A DNA stretch of 22,518 nucleotides from an uncultured Lachnospiraceae bacterium (lineage in GTDB: Bacteria; Bacillota; Clostridia; Lachnospirales; Lachnospiraceae): assembly GCA_900553355.1 (NCBI GenBank), contig USDK01000044.1, forward strand, positions 1 to 22,518. The letters run 5' to 3'. The translations under genes were made by a program, and so were the position numbers. Shown one piece after another: positions 15,454 through 21,715 of the stretch; position 1 is the stretch's first letter; the number at the start of each line of letters is the position of its first letter. The notes below the pieces were generated by a model. That model made no database searches. It saw only the letters and a list, made by a program, of their open reading frames with translations, and had not been told where the DNA came from.

Positions 15454-15891
15454 CTATGAATGATTCGGATGGCTGGGATCCTGCTGCTGTACTACGCCCC
15501 AGTGATTCCATTTTCTTCTGTCACCCCAACCACTTGCATTGGTATGCCAAAAAATTACATCTCCTGGGTCAACAGTATTATTCCCATCCATTTGAAGTAT
15601 ATAATCCAGACCACCATTCAGCCATCCCTGCTCGCCATTAAACTCTCCAACACTCTGGAAAACTCCTCCGTCATCCGTTATAACACGATTAGCACTCGCA
15701 TCTCCACAGGTATTAGGGGTTCCAATTGTTGAATGGCTGACATTTCCTCTTTCTCCCGTCTCCCAGTGTGATCCATACGGAAGAGACGGGTCAGATCCTC
15801 TTCCACATGCCAACTTAAAGCATGCCGCCACATACTCATTTGGCTCAAATTCCTCTACTACCGCTATCGGCCTTTCCCATTTTTTCATCAT
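15454..15891 (-). CDS. Precursor-like protein 1 with NEYVAAC N-terminal signature
   Basis: From the ATG at 15889-15891 this is a 145-aa protein with AGAAGG eight bases upstream. An in-frame TTG at 15931-15933 would lie only some nine bases from the predicted RNA start and has no ribosome site, so it is unlikely. Residues 5-24 (W-E-R-P, then V, then FEPNEYVAAC) match precursor 2. A second shared block reads RVITDDGGV, and a WHTN stretch lies near the end. Cys are at 24, 29 and 62. The body is rich in Gly, Asn, Asp, Ser and Trp and ends in a His/Pro-rich tail. No signal peptide is seen. The gene has its own promoter and terminator, as expected for a highly expressed substrate. I do not recognise the family; the substrate role is inferred from the shared N-terminus and the neighbours. 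Confidence 0.72.
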   Translation of the reverse strand: MMKKWERPIAVVEEFEPNEYVAACFKLACGRGSDPSLPYGSHWETGERGNVSHSTIGTPNTCGDASANRVITDDGGVFQSVGEFNGEQGWLNGGLDYILQMDGNNTVDPGDVIFWHTNASGWGDRRKWNHWGVVQQQDPSHPNHS

Positions 15892-15948
15892 TCCACTTAC
15901 CTTCTTCCAATCCTTACATTCGTTGCAATCCAATAAAACTTTGCTGTT

Positions 15949-15978
15949 ATTTTACTCCTGTTTTTTATCCAAAGTCAA
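15949..15978 (-). promoter_or_regulatory. Promoter of precursor 1
   Basis: TTGACT (15973-15978) and TAAAAT (15949-15954) are 18 bases apart. The predicted RNA start near 15942 leaves about 50 bases before the ATG at 15891. Confidence 0.65.
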
Positions 15979-16084
15979 GCCTACAATCCCTTATTTTTCA
16001 AGGGTTTCACCTTTTTTTCACACTTTTTTAGATATATTGTCCTGTTTATCTCATTATTGCTATAAGTTTCTATAGATTATCTTG

Positions 16085-16113
16085 TTGCCCCTTCCGATAT
16101 TATTTGCTATGAT
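16085..16113 (+). promoter_or_regulatory. Possible plus-strand promoter, distal to the Rpn gene
   Basis: TTGCCC (16085-16090) and TATGAT (16108-16113) are 17 bases apart, with TGC just before the -10. It would give a leader of about 220 bases before the Rpn start. Confidence 0.35.
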
Positions 16114-16262
16114 ACCTTTACAGACAGCAGTCATGCACAGCACTGCCGCCATATATCCAGAGACTTTCTTTCACATTTTTCTATGTTTTTCAGACATTTA
16201 CATTTTATTTCTGTCCATTCGGACAATGATCCCAAAAACATTTTCAAAATCAGGCGTTCTGC

Positions 16263-16291
16263 TGTCGATTCATCTCTTTTTATGTTATGAT
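16263..16291 (+). promoter_or_regulatory. Possible proximal promoter of the Rpn gene
   Basis: The -10 TATGAT (16286-16291) is good, but the -35 TGTCGA (16263-16268, spacer 17) is poor. It would give a leader of about 40 bases before the TTG start. Confidence 0.4.
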
Positions 16292-16336
16292 ACTTATATA
16301 TGGAACAGTCCTGTGCCGCCGGAAACGGAGGTTACA

Positions 16337-17221
16337 TTGCTGCCGGACAAAAGCAAACCAAACCTTGATCTTTCACACCTGGAGGACCTGGCTTTAAAGT
16401 CTGCCGCCGACTACTTCGGCGCAGAGCTGCTCCACTGGATCGGGATTCCCGGAAAGATCATCCGTTCCTCTCCCACTGAGATTGTGGAACTGGAGACGAG
16501 ACATATGTATGAGGACTTTCTTTTTGAGATGGAGGACGGCACCTGGTGCCACTTTGAATTTGAAAGTGACGCCATCACTGCGGATGACCTAAAACGCTTC
16601 CGCGAATATGAGGCTGCCACTGCAAGGCGAGTAAACGCCCCGGTCATCACCTACGTGATATGTTCTTCAAAGTCCCGGCGCCTGCTGGATCATATCACAG
16701 AAGGGCTGAATACTTACCGCGTGAAAGTAATCCGACTAAAAGACCACGACCAGAAAGCATTGCTCGACTCCCTTTCCCTGAAAGCCTCTGCCGGCCTGGA
16801 ACGAACGGATATCATTCCCCTTCTCCTCTCGCCTCTCATGGCCGAGGAAGAAAACCGGAAGAGCTGTATCCTGCAGGGAATCCGCATACTAAAGATGACC
16901 GAGAGCAAACACATTTTCTCTCATAACGAAATACGAAAGATGGAAGCGATTCTATATGCTTTCGCACTGAAATTTTTTAGAGGCATGAATTTAACCGCGA
17001 TAAAGGAGGAGATTGCCATGACTGAACTGGGACAAATGATCTGGGATGACGCCCTGAAAGAAGGACAGGCTCTGGGACAGGCGCAAGGACAGGCGCTGGC
17101 TTCGGAACGCTACAGCAAGCTGATCCTGATTCTGGATAAGGAAAAGAAGCATGACCTGATTATCAAAATTGCTTCTGACCCTGACTTCCGGGAAGAACTT
17201 TACCGGAAATACGGCATTTAG
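16337..17221 (+). CDS. Rpn-family (recombination-promoting nuclease / putative transposase-like) protein
   Basis: This is the only convincing plus-strand gene. From the TTG at 16337-16339, with GGAGG five bases upstream, it encodes 294 aa. The start region HLEDLALKSAADYFG and the core ETRHMYEDFLFEMEDG with HFEFES resemble the PD-(D/E)XK-type nuclease core of the Rpn family. The C-terminal part has the usual helical stretch, a Gln/Ala/Gly-rich repeat (GQALGQAQGQALA) and a short terminal domain. Rpn proteins cut DNA and raise recombination; their role in hosts is unclear. A nearby ATG (16300-16302) is in another frame and reaches a stop after about 22 codons, so a start-region frameshift cannot be excluded. 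The gene sits inverted inside the peptide cluster and shares a bidirectional terminator with the nucleotidyltransferase gene. Confidence 0.82.
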   Translation: MLPDKSKPNLDLSHLEDLALKSAADYFGAELLHWIGIPGKIIRSSPTEIVELETRHMYEDFLFEMEDGTWCHFEFESDAITADDLKRFREYEAATARRVNAPVITYVICSSKSRRLLDHITEGLNTYRVKVIRLKDHDQKALLDSLSLKASAGLERTDIIPLLLSPLMAEEENRKSCILQGIRILKMTESKHIFSHNEIRKMEAILYAFALKFFRGMNLTAIKEEIAMTELGQMIWDDALKEGQALGQAQGQALASERYSKLILILDKEKKHDLIIKIASDPDFREELYRKYGI

Positions 17222-17237
17222 TTTGAACTTTCAAGAA

Positions 17238-17275
17238 AGGCGCGGCCATCACAATCGGCCGCGCCTGCTTTTTCT
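17238..17275. terminator. Bidirectional terminator between convergent genes
   Basis: A perfect 10-pair GC-rich stem (AGGCGCGGCC / GGCCGCGCCT) with a nine-base loop is followed by a T-rich run on the plus strand and a shorter one on the minus strand. It serves the Rpn gene and the convergent nucleotidyltransferase gene. Confidence 0.85.
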
Positions 17276-18526
17276 TTATATGATCTTGTATTTCTTCAAC
17301 AGATCGACTCTCCGGCTGCCGATCTCAATGCTGGCCTTCGCATAATTTCCTTTACTCTGCCTTGCCTCTTTCAGATATTTTCCAAGCCTCGATAAATAAG
17401 CCACCGGCAGAAGAAACCGATATTTCTTTATGTACCTGTAATTTCTTTCCATATATTTCCGGTCTGGAAAAACGGACTGCAGGACAGAAGCCTTTGCCTT
17501 CTTTCCCTTCTTGCTTTCGCTGACCGCCTGCAGTGTGATATTGCTGCTGTGCTTTCTGCTCATACTGGAATCGCCGAATACACCGCCCTCCAGGAGATCC
17601 TCCAGCAGATCATCTCCGTCTGCCTGCACGGCCTTCCACTGCTCTGGATAACCGGCTTTTTCAGGATCGAAATTCAGATATTTCTCTCCGATATCAAAAA
17701 GAGCTGCTGCAAATATGTCTGCGTGGATAGTTCTGCATTTCTCCAGGACCTCTTCCCAGTCGATCTCCCTTCCGTATGTATCCGCATAGACCACGATGTC
17801 ACACACCTGCCGGATGCCAAAGCCACTGTGAAGGAAGTGTTTGAATGCATGCAGGATCAGGTATAAGAGATGTTCGGTGTGACACATGGTTTCCACCGCT
17901 ACGCCCTGGATCACTTCTTCCCTTCTTCTCTCAAACACATCCTGAAAATAATCATTGAGCTTTCCATATGCTTCTGAATCAGAAGAAAACAGTTCTTTAT
18001 GAAGTTCAATATTCAGCACACCCCCGGCCTTATAATAAGGCACTTCCCCTTCTGTCCTGGGGTCTTTGTCAGGCTCCGCCATCTGCATACCATTTTTCAA
18101 AAAAATCCCGCTGCATTTTTGAAACTGTTCTGCCGGAATCAACACGTCCTCATCCCCCGACGTCCGATAATCCGGCTCCCGGTACAGATTTCTGCACACA
18201 AGGCCTTTCACCACCAGAGGAGTCAGCCCCTGTGCCGTCAGCTGAGAATATAAATGCAGAAACTCACTGGTTTTCCGGCTCTGGATCATCACCTGACGGA
18301 TCACCTGACTTTTAACCGTCTGCACCAGCGTCTGCGGACAGGACTTCATAGCCGGGCAGGCATAGACTGCCTCATATACCATGGGGAGAATCTGATGATG
18401 CTGACTCAGACGAAAAAGCTCTGCCCAGTCTTCCGCCTCCACGCCACGCTCCCAGACAACACTCCTGCCGTCCACAAAGCACCGGAGCGCCTCCAGCATC
18501 CTTTCACTTATCCTACTCATTTTCAT
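17276..18526 (-). CDS. NTP_transf_5-type nucleotidyltransferase family protein
   Basis: This 416-aa protein matches the nucleotidyltransferase family seen with PqqD and HprK-like genes in peptide clusters. The core shows LVVKG (104-108) and RTSGDEDVLI (121-130), with Asp125 and Asp127 as likely metal ligands. A third acidic strand ELHKELF lies near 175. The C-terminal half is helical and basic. Its exact reaction is not established; in phosphorylated lasso-peptide clusters a homologue accompanies the kinase. AAGAAGGA lies five bases before the ATG. It has its own promoter at 18619-18647 and is parted from the other cluster genes by the inverted Rpn gene. Membership of the cluster is therefore likely but not certain. 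Confidence 0.82.
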   Translation of the reverse strand: MKMSRISERMLEALRCFVDGRSVVWERGVEAEDWAELFRLSQHHQILPMVYEAVYACPAMKSCPQTLVQTVKSQVIRQVMIQSRKTSEFLHLYSQLTAQGLTPLVVKGLVCRNLYREPDYRTSGDEDVLIPAEQFQKCSGIFLKNGMQMAEPDKDPRTEGEVPYYKAGGVLNIELHKELFSSDSEAYGKLNDYFQDVFERRREEVIQGVAVETMCHTEHLLYLILHAFKHFLHSGFGIRQVCDIVVYADTYGREIDWEEVLEKCRTIHADIFAAALFDIGEKYLNFDPEKAGYPEQWKAVQADGDDLLEDLLEGGVFGDSSMSRKHSSNITLQAVSESKKGKKAKASVLQSVFPDRKYMERNYRYIKKYRFLLPVAYLSRLGKYLKEARQSKGNYAKASIEIGSRRVDLLKKYKII

Positions 18527-18571
18527 AGATATCCTTCTTTGCTCTTTTATGTCGCATAATTCTACATTTCG

Positions 18572-18603
18572 CTATATGTTCCTCACAAAAGAAATACATA
18601 TAG
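18572..18603 (-). other. Hairpin in the nucleotidyltransferase leader RNA
   Basis: Perfect eight-base arms (CTATATGT / ACATATAG) enclose a 16-base loop, between the promoter and the start codon. It lacks a T-run, so it is not a terminator; it might affect RNA stability or be chance. Confidence 0.35.
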
Positions 18604-18618
18604 TCTGCTCCTCTATAC

Positions 18619-18647
18619 ATGGTAAAATCTGCCAGTCCAAACGTCAA
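18619..18647 (-). promoter_or_regulatory. Promoter of the nucleotidyltransferase gene
   Basis: TTGACG (18642-18647) and TACCAT (18619-18624) are 17 bases apart. The -35 is the same as that of the exporter promoter. The leader would be about 85 bases long. Confidence 0.55.
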
Positions 18648-18667
18648 GAGCCAAATTCCATATTTTC

Positions 18668-19525
18668 TCACCGGATCGTCAACACTGCAATTTCCGGAGG
18701 ATTGTTAAACCGCGGCAATCTCTCATGATGCGTTCCCAGGCCGCTGGTCACGAACATCTGGAGCTTATCTTTCTTATAAAGTCCATGGACATACTCCGGA
18801 AACCATCCCTGGTCGCCTCCATACAGTCCTCCCAGAAAAGGGATCACCACCTGGCCGCCGTGATTGTGTCCACTGATCACCAGATCAATATTCCAGACCT
18901 TGCTTGCATCTCCAAAAATAAAACTATCCGGCCGGTGGGCCATCATAATCTTCAGATGATCCGTATCCTGGAACTCCTGAAGAAAGGCCAGCGTTTCCGA
19001 TGGAGCCGACAGAGCATCATTATTCCCATTCAGGCCAAAGGCATACTCATACATCCCACCGATTCTTATCGGATTGCCCTTTACCTCAATATCCAAAAAC
19101 TCTCTTTCCAGCATTACCGCTCCGGCATTTTCCAGCTCCTCCATCAACTGCGGATGACCGTTCTCCATATAATTAATCTCATGGTTTCCCAGCGCATAAT
19201 AAACAGGCGCCGTATCCTTCAACTGACGGATCAGATTAACCGGGACCTCTGCATCATCCGACGTCTCATTTAGCATATCTCCATCCATCAAGATCAGATC
19301 CGGGGCAATATCCTGTATCTTCTCAACGAGTCTGACATTTCCATTTCCAAACTCATGATCATGCAGATCCGAGATCACAACCGCCACAAACTCTTCCTGA
19401 CACTTCCCAGTATCAACACTAAACTTCCTTTCTATCAGAAAATTCGCCGATCCCCAGATACTGACACCCCCATAGAGCAGAACGAGCAGACATAAGACAA
19501 CCAATACCCTGATCACTCTTTTCAC
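18668..19525 (-). CDS. Membrane-anchored metallophosphoesterase (YkuE-like)
   Basis: This 285-aa protein starts at GTG (19523-19525) with AGGAGAG upstream. An N-terminal hydrophobic segment (about 5-26) suggests that the catalytic domain lies outside the membrane. The calcineurin-like metal motifs appear in order: SDLHDH (52-57), DGD (81-83), GNHE (113-116), a late His in MMAHRPD, and GHNHGG near 219-224. Relatives of the YkuE/YaeI group act on phospholipid-type or other phosphate esters; the substrate is unknown. It follows the tRNA-Asn terminator and is not clearly part of the peptide cluster. Confidence 0.9.
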   Translation of the reverse strand: MKRVIRVLVVLCLLVLLYGGVSIWGSANFLIERKFSVDTGKCQEEFVAVVISDLHDHEFGNGNVRLVEKIQDIAPDLILMDGDMLNETSDDAEVPVNLIRQLKDTAPVYYALGNHEINYMENGHPQLMEELENAGAVMLEREFLDIEVKGNPIRIGGMYEYAFGLNGNNDALSAPSETLAFLQEFQDTDHLKIMMAHRPDSFIFGDASKVWNIDLVISGHNHGGQVVIPFLGGLYGGDQGWFPEYVHGLYKKDKLQMFVTSGLGTHHERLPRFNNPPEIAVLTIR

Positions 19526-19574
19526 ACAACACTCTCCTTATCTGATATTTCCCCATTTTCACCACATTTTATAC

Positions 19575-19609
19575 AAAAACGGCAGGATACATTCCATCCT
19601 GCCGTTTTT
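19575..19609 (-). terminator. Terminator after tRNA-Asn
   Basis: A perfect 14-pair stem (AAAAACGGCAGGAT with its complement) has a seven-base loop and ends in five T on the minus strand. It begins three bases after the tRNA 3' end. A-rich and T-rich ends make it symmetrical, so it could also act on the plus strand. Confidence 0.9.
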
Positions 19610-19612
19610 CAG

Positions 19613-19685
19613 CTCCCCCTGTTGGACTCGAACCAACGACAACTCGGTTAACAGCCGAGTGCTCTACCGACTGAGCTAAGGAGGA
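19613..19685 (-). tRNA. tRNA-Asn (anticodon GTT)
   Basis: The 73-nt cloverleaf reads on the minus strand from TCCTCCTTAGCTCAG. The anticodon loop is CTGTTAA within the stem ACTCGG / CCGAGT. The T-arm is GTTGG-TTCGAGT-CCAAC. The acceptor stem pairs TCCTCCT with AGGGGGA, and the discriminator base is G. CCA is not encoded and must be added later. Confidence 0.96.
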
Positions 19686-19708
19686 TTATTTATTTTGACA
19701 ACATAATT

Positions 19709-19737
19709 AATTTACCACAAATCTTCCCACATTGCAA
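19709..19737 (-). promoter_or_regulatory. Promoter of tRNA-Asn
   Basis: TTGCAA (19732-19737) and TAAATT (19709-19714) are 17 bases apart. The predicted RNA start lies about 17 bases before the mature tRNA 5' end. Confidence 0.55.
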
Positions 19738-19770
19738 GAAATTTATATATCTTTTTCTAATATCCACTTC

Positions 19771-19814
19771 TTGTCCACAGGTAATTCCCCTACTTTTCCA
19801 CATTTTGTGGATAA
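19771..19814. other. Cluster of DnaA-box-like sites
   Basis: TTGTCCACA (19771-19779, plus) and TTTTCCACA (19794-19802, plus) are followed by a perfect DnaA consensus TTATCCACA on the minus strand (19806-19814). A partial TATCCAC lies at 19761-19767. The region between tRNA-Asn and fucO is AT-rich. No dnaA, dnaN or other origin genes are in the window, so a DnaA-titrating or regulatory site is more likely than an origin, and chance is possible. Confidence 0.4.
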
Positions 19815-19816
19815 TT

Positions 19817-19862
19817 TCCATTGGGGACGGGGGATTTCCGGAAATCCCCCGTCCCCAATGGA
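19817..19862. repeat. 46-bp perfect palindrome abutting the fucO stop codon
   Basis: Two 23-base arms without loop form a perfect palindrome centred between 19839 and 19840; each arm contains TTGGGGACGGGGGATTTCC. It touches the fucO TAA. There is no T-run after it on the minus strand, so it is not a standard intrinsic terminator. The GGGGACGG core resembles repetitive palindromic elements that I recall from Clostridia genomes; whether it recurs in this genome cannot be seen here. Confidence 0.75.
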
Positions 19863-21008
19863 TTACATGAGCTTCCGGAATAATGCTTTCAGATCTTCTA
19901 TGCTTGCGTCTTTCGGGTTGCCTGGTGCGCATGCGTCGGCATGTGCGGATTCTGCGAGGAAGTCTAAGTCTTCTTCTTTTAATGCTTCCAGTTTTGTCGG
20001 AATTCCTACGTCTACAGAGAGTTGCTGTACTGCTTCGACTGCAGCCTTCCGGTATTCTTCTACAGACATATCATCTACGCCTTTTACTCCCATCGCTCTT
20101 GCGATTTCGCGGTATTTTTCGCCTGTGCTGTCTGCATTATACTCCATTACGATCGGGAGCATCATTGCGCAGGCTACGCCGTGTGGGGTGTCGTATACTG
20201 CCCCCAGAGTGTGCGCCATGGAATGTGCGATTCCCAGACCGACATTGGAGAATCCCATACCGGCGATATACTGTCCCAGTGCCATGCCGTCGCGGCCTTC
20301 TTTCTCGTTGGCAACAGCGCTGCGCAGAGACTTGCTGATGATTTCGATGGCCTTGAGATGGAACATGTCTGTCATTTCCCATGCTGCCTTTGTCGTGTAG
20401 CCTTCAATTGCGTGTGTCAGAGCATCCATTCCTGTGGATGCTGTCAGTCCTTTTGGCATGGATGCCATCATTTCTGGATCTACTACAGCGATAACCGGCA
20501 TATCATGTGGATCTACACAGACAAATTTTCTCTTTCTTTCCACATCAGTGATGACGTAATTGATCGTAACCTCAGCGGCTGTTCCGGCTGTCGTCGGCAC
20601 TGCAATGATCGGTACACATGGTTTTTTCGTCGGTGCGGTTCCCTCCAGACTTCTTACATCTTCAAACTCTGGATTGGCAATGATGATACCGATGGCCTTT
20701 GCCGTATCCATAGAAGAACCTCCGCCGATCGCAATAATATAGTCTGCCTGAGCCGCCTTGAATGCAGCCACTCCATTCTGTACGTTTTCGATGGTTGGAT
20801 TAGCCTTAATATCTGAATAAATTTCATATGCAAGTCCTGCATCTTCCAGAACTTTTGTTACTTTTCCTGTCACACCGAATTTGATCAGATCCGGATCAGA
20901 ACACACAAAAGCTTTCTTATAATCTCTTGCTTTTGCCTCCGTTGCAATCTCCTGAATAGCGCCTGCGCCGTGATAGGATGTCTCATTGAGCATGATTCTG
21001 TTTACCAT
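19863..21008 (-). CDS. fucO: Lactaldehyde reductase (iron-dependent 1,2-propanediol oxidoreductase)
   Basis: This 381-aa iron-containing alcohol dehydrogenase is recalled as closely similar to E. coli FucO over its full length. NRIMLNET is at the start, AIGGGSS at 93-99, and the long conserved PTTAGTAAEVTINYVITD block at about 138-155. The metal ligands are Asp195, His199, His262 and His276. FucO reduces L-lactaldehyde to 1,2-propanediol with NADH, a step that removes electrons when fucose or rhamnose is fermented without oxygen. AAAGGAGAG lies before the ATG. No fucose or rhamnose genes are next to it; a TetR gene lies upstream on the same strand behind a terminator. A broader alcohol substrate range is possible. 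Confidence 0.92.
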   Translation of the reverse strand: MVNRIMLNETSYHGAGAIQEIATEAKARDYKKAFVCSDPDLIKFGVTGKVTKVLEDAGLAYEIYSDIKANPTIENVQNGVAAFKAAQADYIIAIGGGSSMDTAKAIGIIIANPEFEDVRSLEGTAPTKKPCVPIIAVPTTAGTAAEVTINYVITDVERKRKFVCVDPHDMPVIAVVDPEMMASMPKGLTASTGMDALTHAIEGYTTKAAWEMTDMFHLKAIEIISKSLRSAVANEKEGRDGMALGQYIAGMGFSNVGLGIAHSMAHTLGAVYDTPHGVACAMMLPIVMEYNADSTGEKYREIARAMGVKGVDDMSVEEYRKAAVEAVQQLSVDVGIPTKLEALKEEDLDFLAESAHADACAPGNPKDASIEDLKALFRKLM

Positions 21009-21061
21009 AGCTTTTACTCTCCTTTGTTTTTCTTTGTTTTCTGTGCTTTTTTATTGTTTAT

Positions 21062-21089
21062 ATTTTAACAATCTTGAGTAAAAATTGAA
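21062..21089 (-). promoter_or_regulatory. Probable fucO promoter
   Basis: TTCAAT (21084-21089) and TAAAAT (21062-21067) are 16 bases apart. The predicted RNA start lies about 47 bases before the ATG. The -35 match is moderate. Confidence 0.4.
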
Positions 21090-21097
21090 GGTTACAA

Positions 21098-21138
21098 ATA
21101 AAAGGATCTGTCACTTCTTCTACAGAAGCTCCAGATCC
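21098..21138 (-). terminator. Terminator overlapping the end of the TetR gene
   Basis: GGATCTG and CAGATCC form an outer stem, with an inner CTTCT / AGAAG stem, followed by TTTTATTT on the minus strand. The left arm lies in the last codons of the TetR gene, so gene end and terminator overlap. Confidence 0.6.
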
Positions 21139-21704
21139 TTAAAAACTTTTTCCAAATCTGCAGGCATTGCCTCCACCAGTTGTTTTGCCAGGACTTCCGG
21201 CGCAAGCTTCGCATTTCCCATAAGCCACTTTACGGTCATGTAAATGGATCCCTGGCAGTACATTTCCAGCTGAAACTTAAGATTCTCTGGCATTTTCTTC
21301 CCGGTCTTCCCCTCGATCCGTTCTGTATAAAAGGCCAGGATCAGCTGAAAATCATGATCCCTCAGATTATTCTGCTCGTCATTTTTAAATGCGGCCTTGA
21401 AGAAAATCTTTTCTTCTTTTATAAATGTAAACTTATTGACCAGCCCTTCATAGATGGTTTTTCCCTCTCCCATATGTTCAAAGGATTCCAGCAGAATCTT
21501 ATCAAAATACCAGTTAACCAGTGCATATTTATCCTGAAAATGGCGATAAAATGTCTGTCTTGTTGTTCCGCACCGGTCTGTGATCTCTTTCACCGTAATC
21601 TTCTCCAGAGAATCCTTTTTCATACATTGCTTAAGCGCTTCAGCGAGGCAATACTTCATCCGGTCCCTGGTCTTATCTTTTTCTCCCAATTTAAAGAGCT
21701 TCAC
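21120..21704 (-). CDS. TetR/AcrR-family transcriptional regulator (DhaS-like C-terminal type)
   Basis: This protein of up to 194 aa has an N-terminal helix-turn-helix in KITVKEITDRCGTTRQTFYRHF (about 35-56), typical of TetR. Its helical C-terminal domain resembles that of dihydroxyacetone-kinase-type regulators (YQGSIYMTVKWLM-like stretch, here CQGSIYMTVKWLM). The start is uncertain. GTG 21702-21704 overlaps the GGAGG sequence; TTG 21687-21689 or ATG 21657-21659 would shorten the protein by 5 or 15 residues without touching the DNA-binding helices. It lies 11 bases after the deacylase gene, so the two are probably cotranscribed. It might control fucO downstream, but no operator can be pointed out. 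Confidence 0.88.
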   Translation of the reverse strand: MKLFKLGEKDKTRDRMKYCLAEALKQCMKKDSLEKITVKEITDRCGTTRQTFYRHFQDKYALVNWYFDKILLESFEHMGEGKTIYEGLVNKFTFIKEEKIFFKAAFKNDEQNNLRDHDFQLILAFYTERIEGKTGKKMPENLKFQLEMYCQGSIYMTVKWLMGNAKLAPEVLAKQLVEAMPADLEKVFKDLELL

Positions 21705-21715
21705 CTCCGCTGCAT

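Larger units (their letters stand above)
15892..16336. other. Divergent intergenic region between precursor 1 and the Rpn gene
   Basis: This region holds the minus-strand promoter of precursor 1 and two possible plus-strand promoters (16085-16113 and 16263-16291). The Rpn reading frame is open back to a TTG at 16082, but that upstream part is a hydrophobic, Phe/Ile-rich translation without a ribosome site and overlaps the promoters. I regard it as non-coding. No other gene or convincing RNA structure is visible. Confidence 0.55.

Noticed and set aside
15892..15933. Cys-x-x-Cys N-terminal extension of precursor 1 from a TTG
   Set aside because: It begins about nine bases from the predicted RNA start, has no ribosome site, and has no counterpart in precursor 2.
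16082..16336. N-terminal 85-codon extension of the Rpn gene
   Set aside because: Hydrophobic Phe/Ile-rich translation, TTG start without ribosome site, and promoter-like elements inside it.
19771..19814. Chromosomal replication origin
   Set aside because: No dnaA, dnaN, rpmH or similar origin neighbours, and only a few boxes.
19817..19862. Ordinary intrinsic terminator of fucO
   Set aside because: No T-run follows on the minus strand and the arms meet without a loop; some RNA-end effect remains possible.
20022..20816. Plus-strand frame of 264 codons, Cys/His-rich, antisense to fucO
   Set aside because: The opposite strand encodes a full-length FucO with all metal ligands; the Cys richness comes from reading its codons backward.
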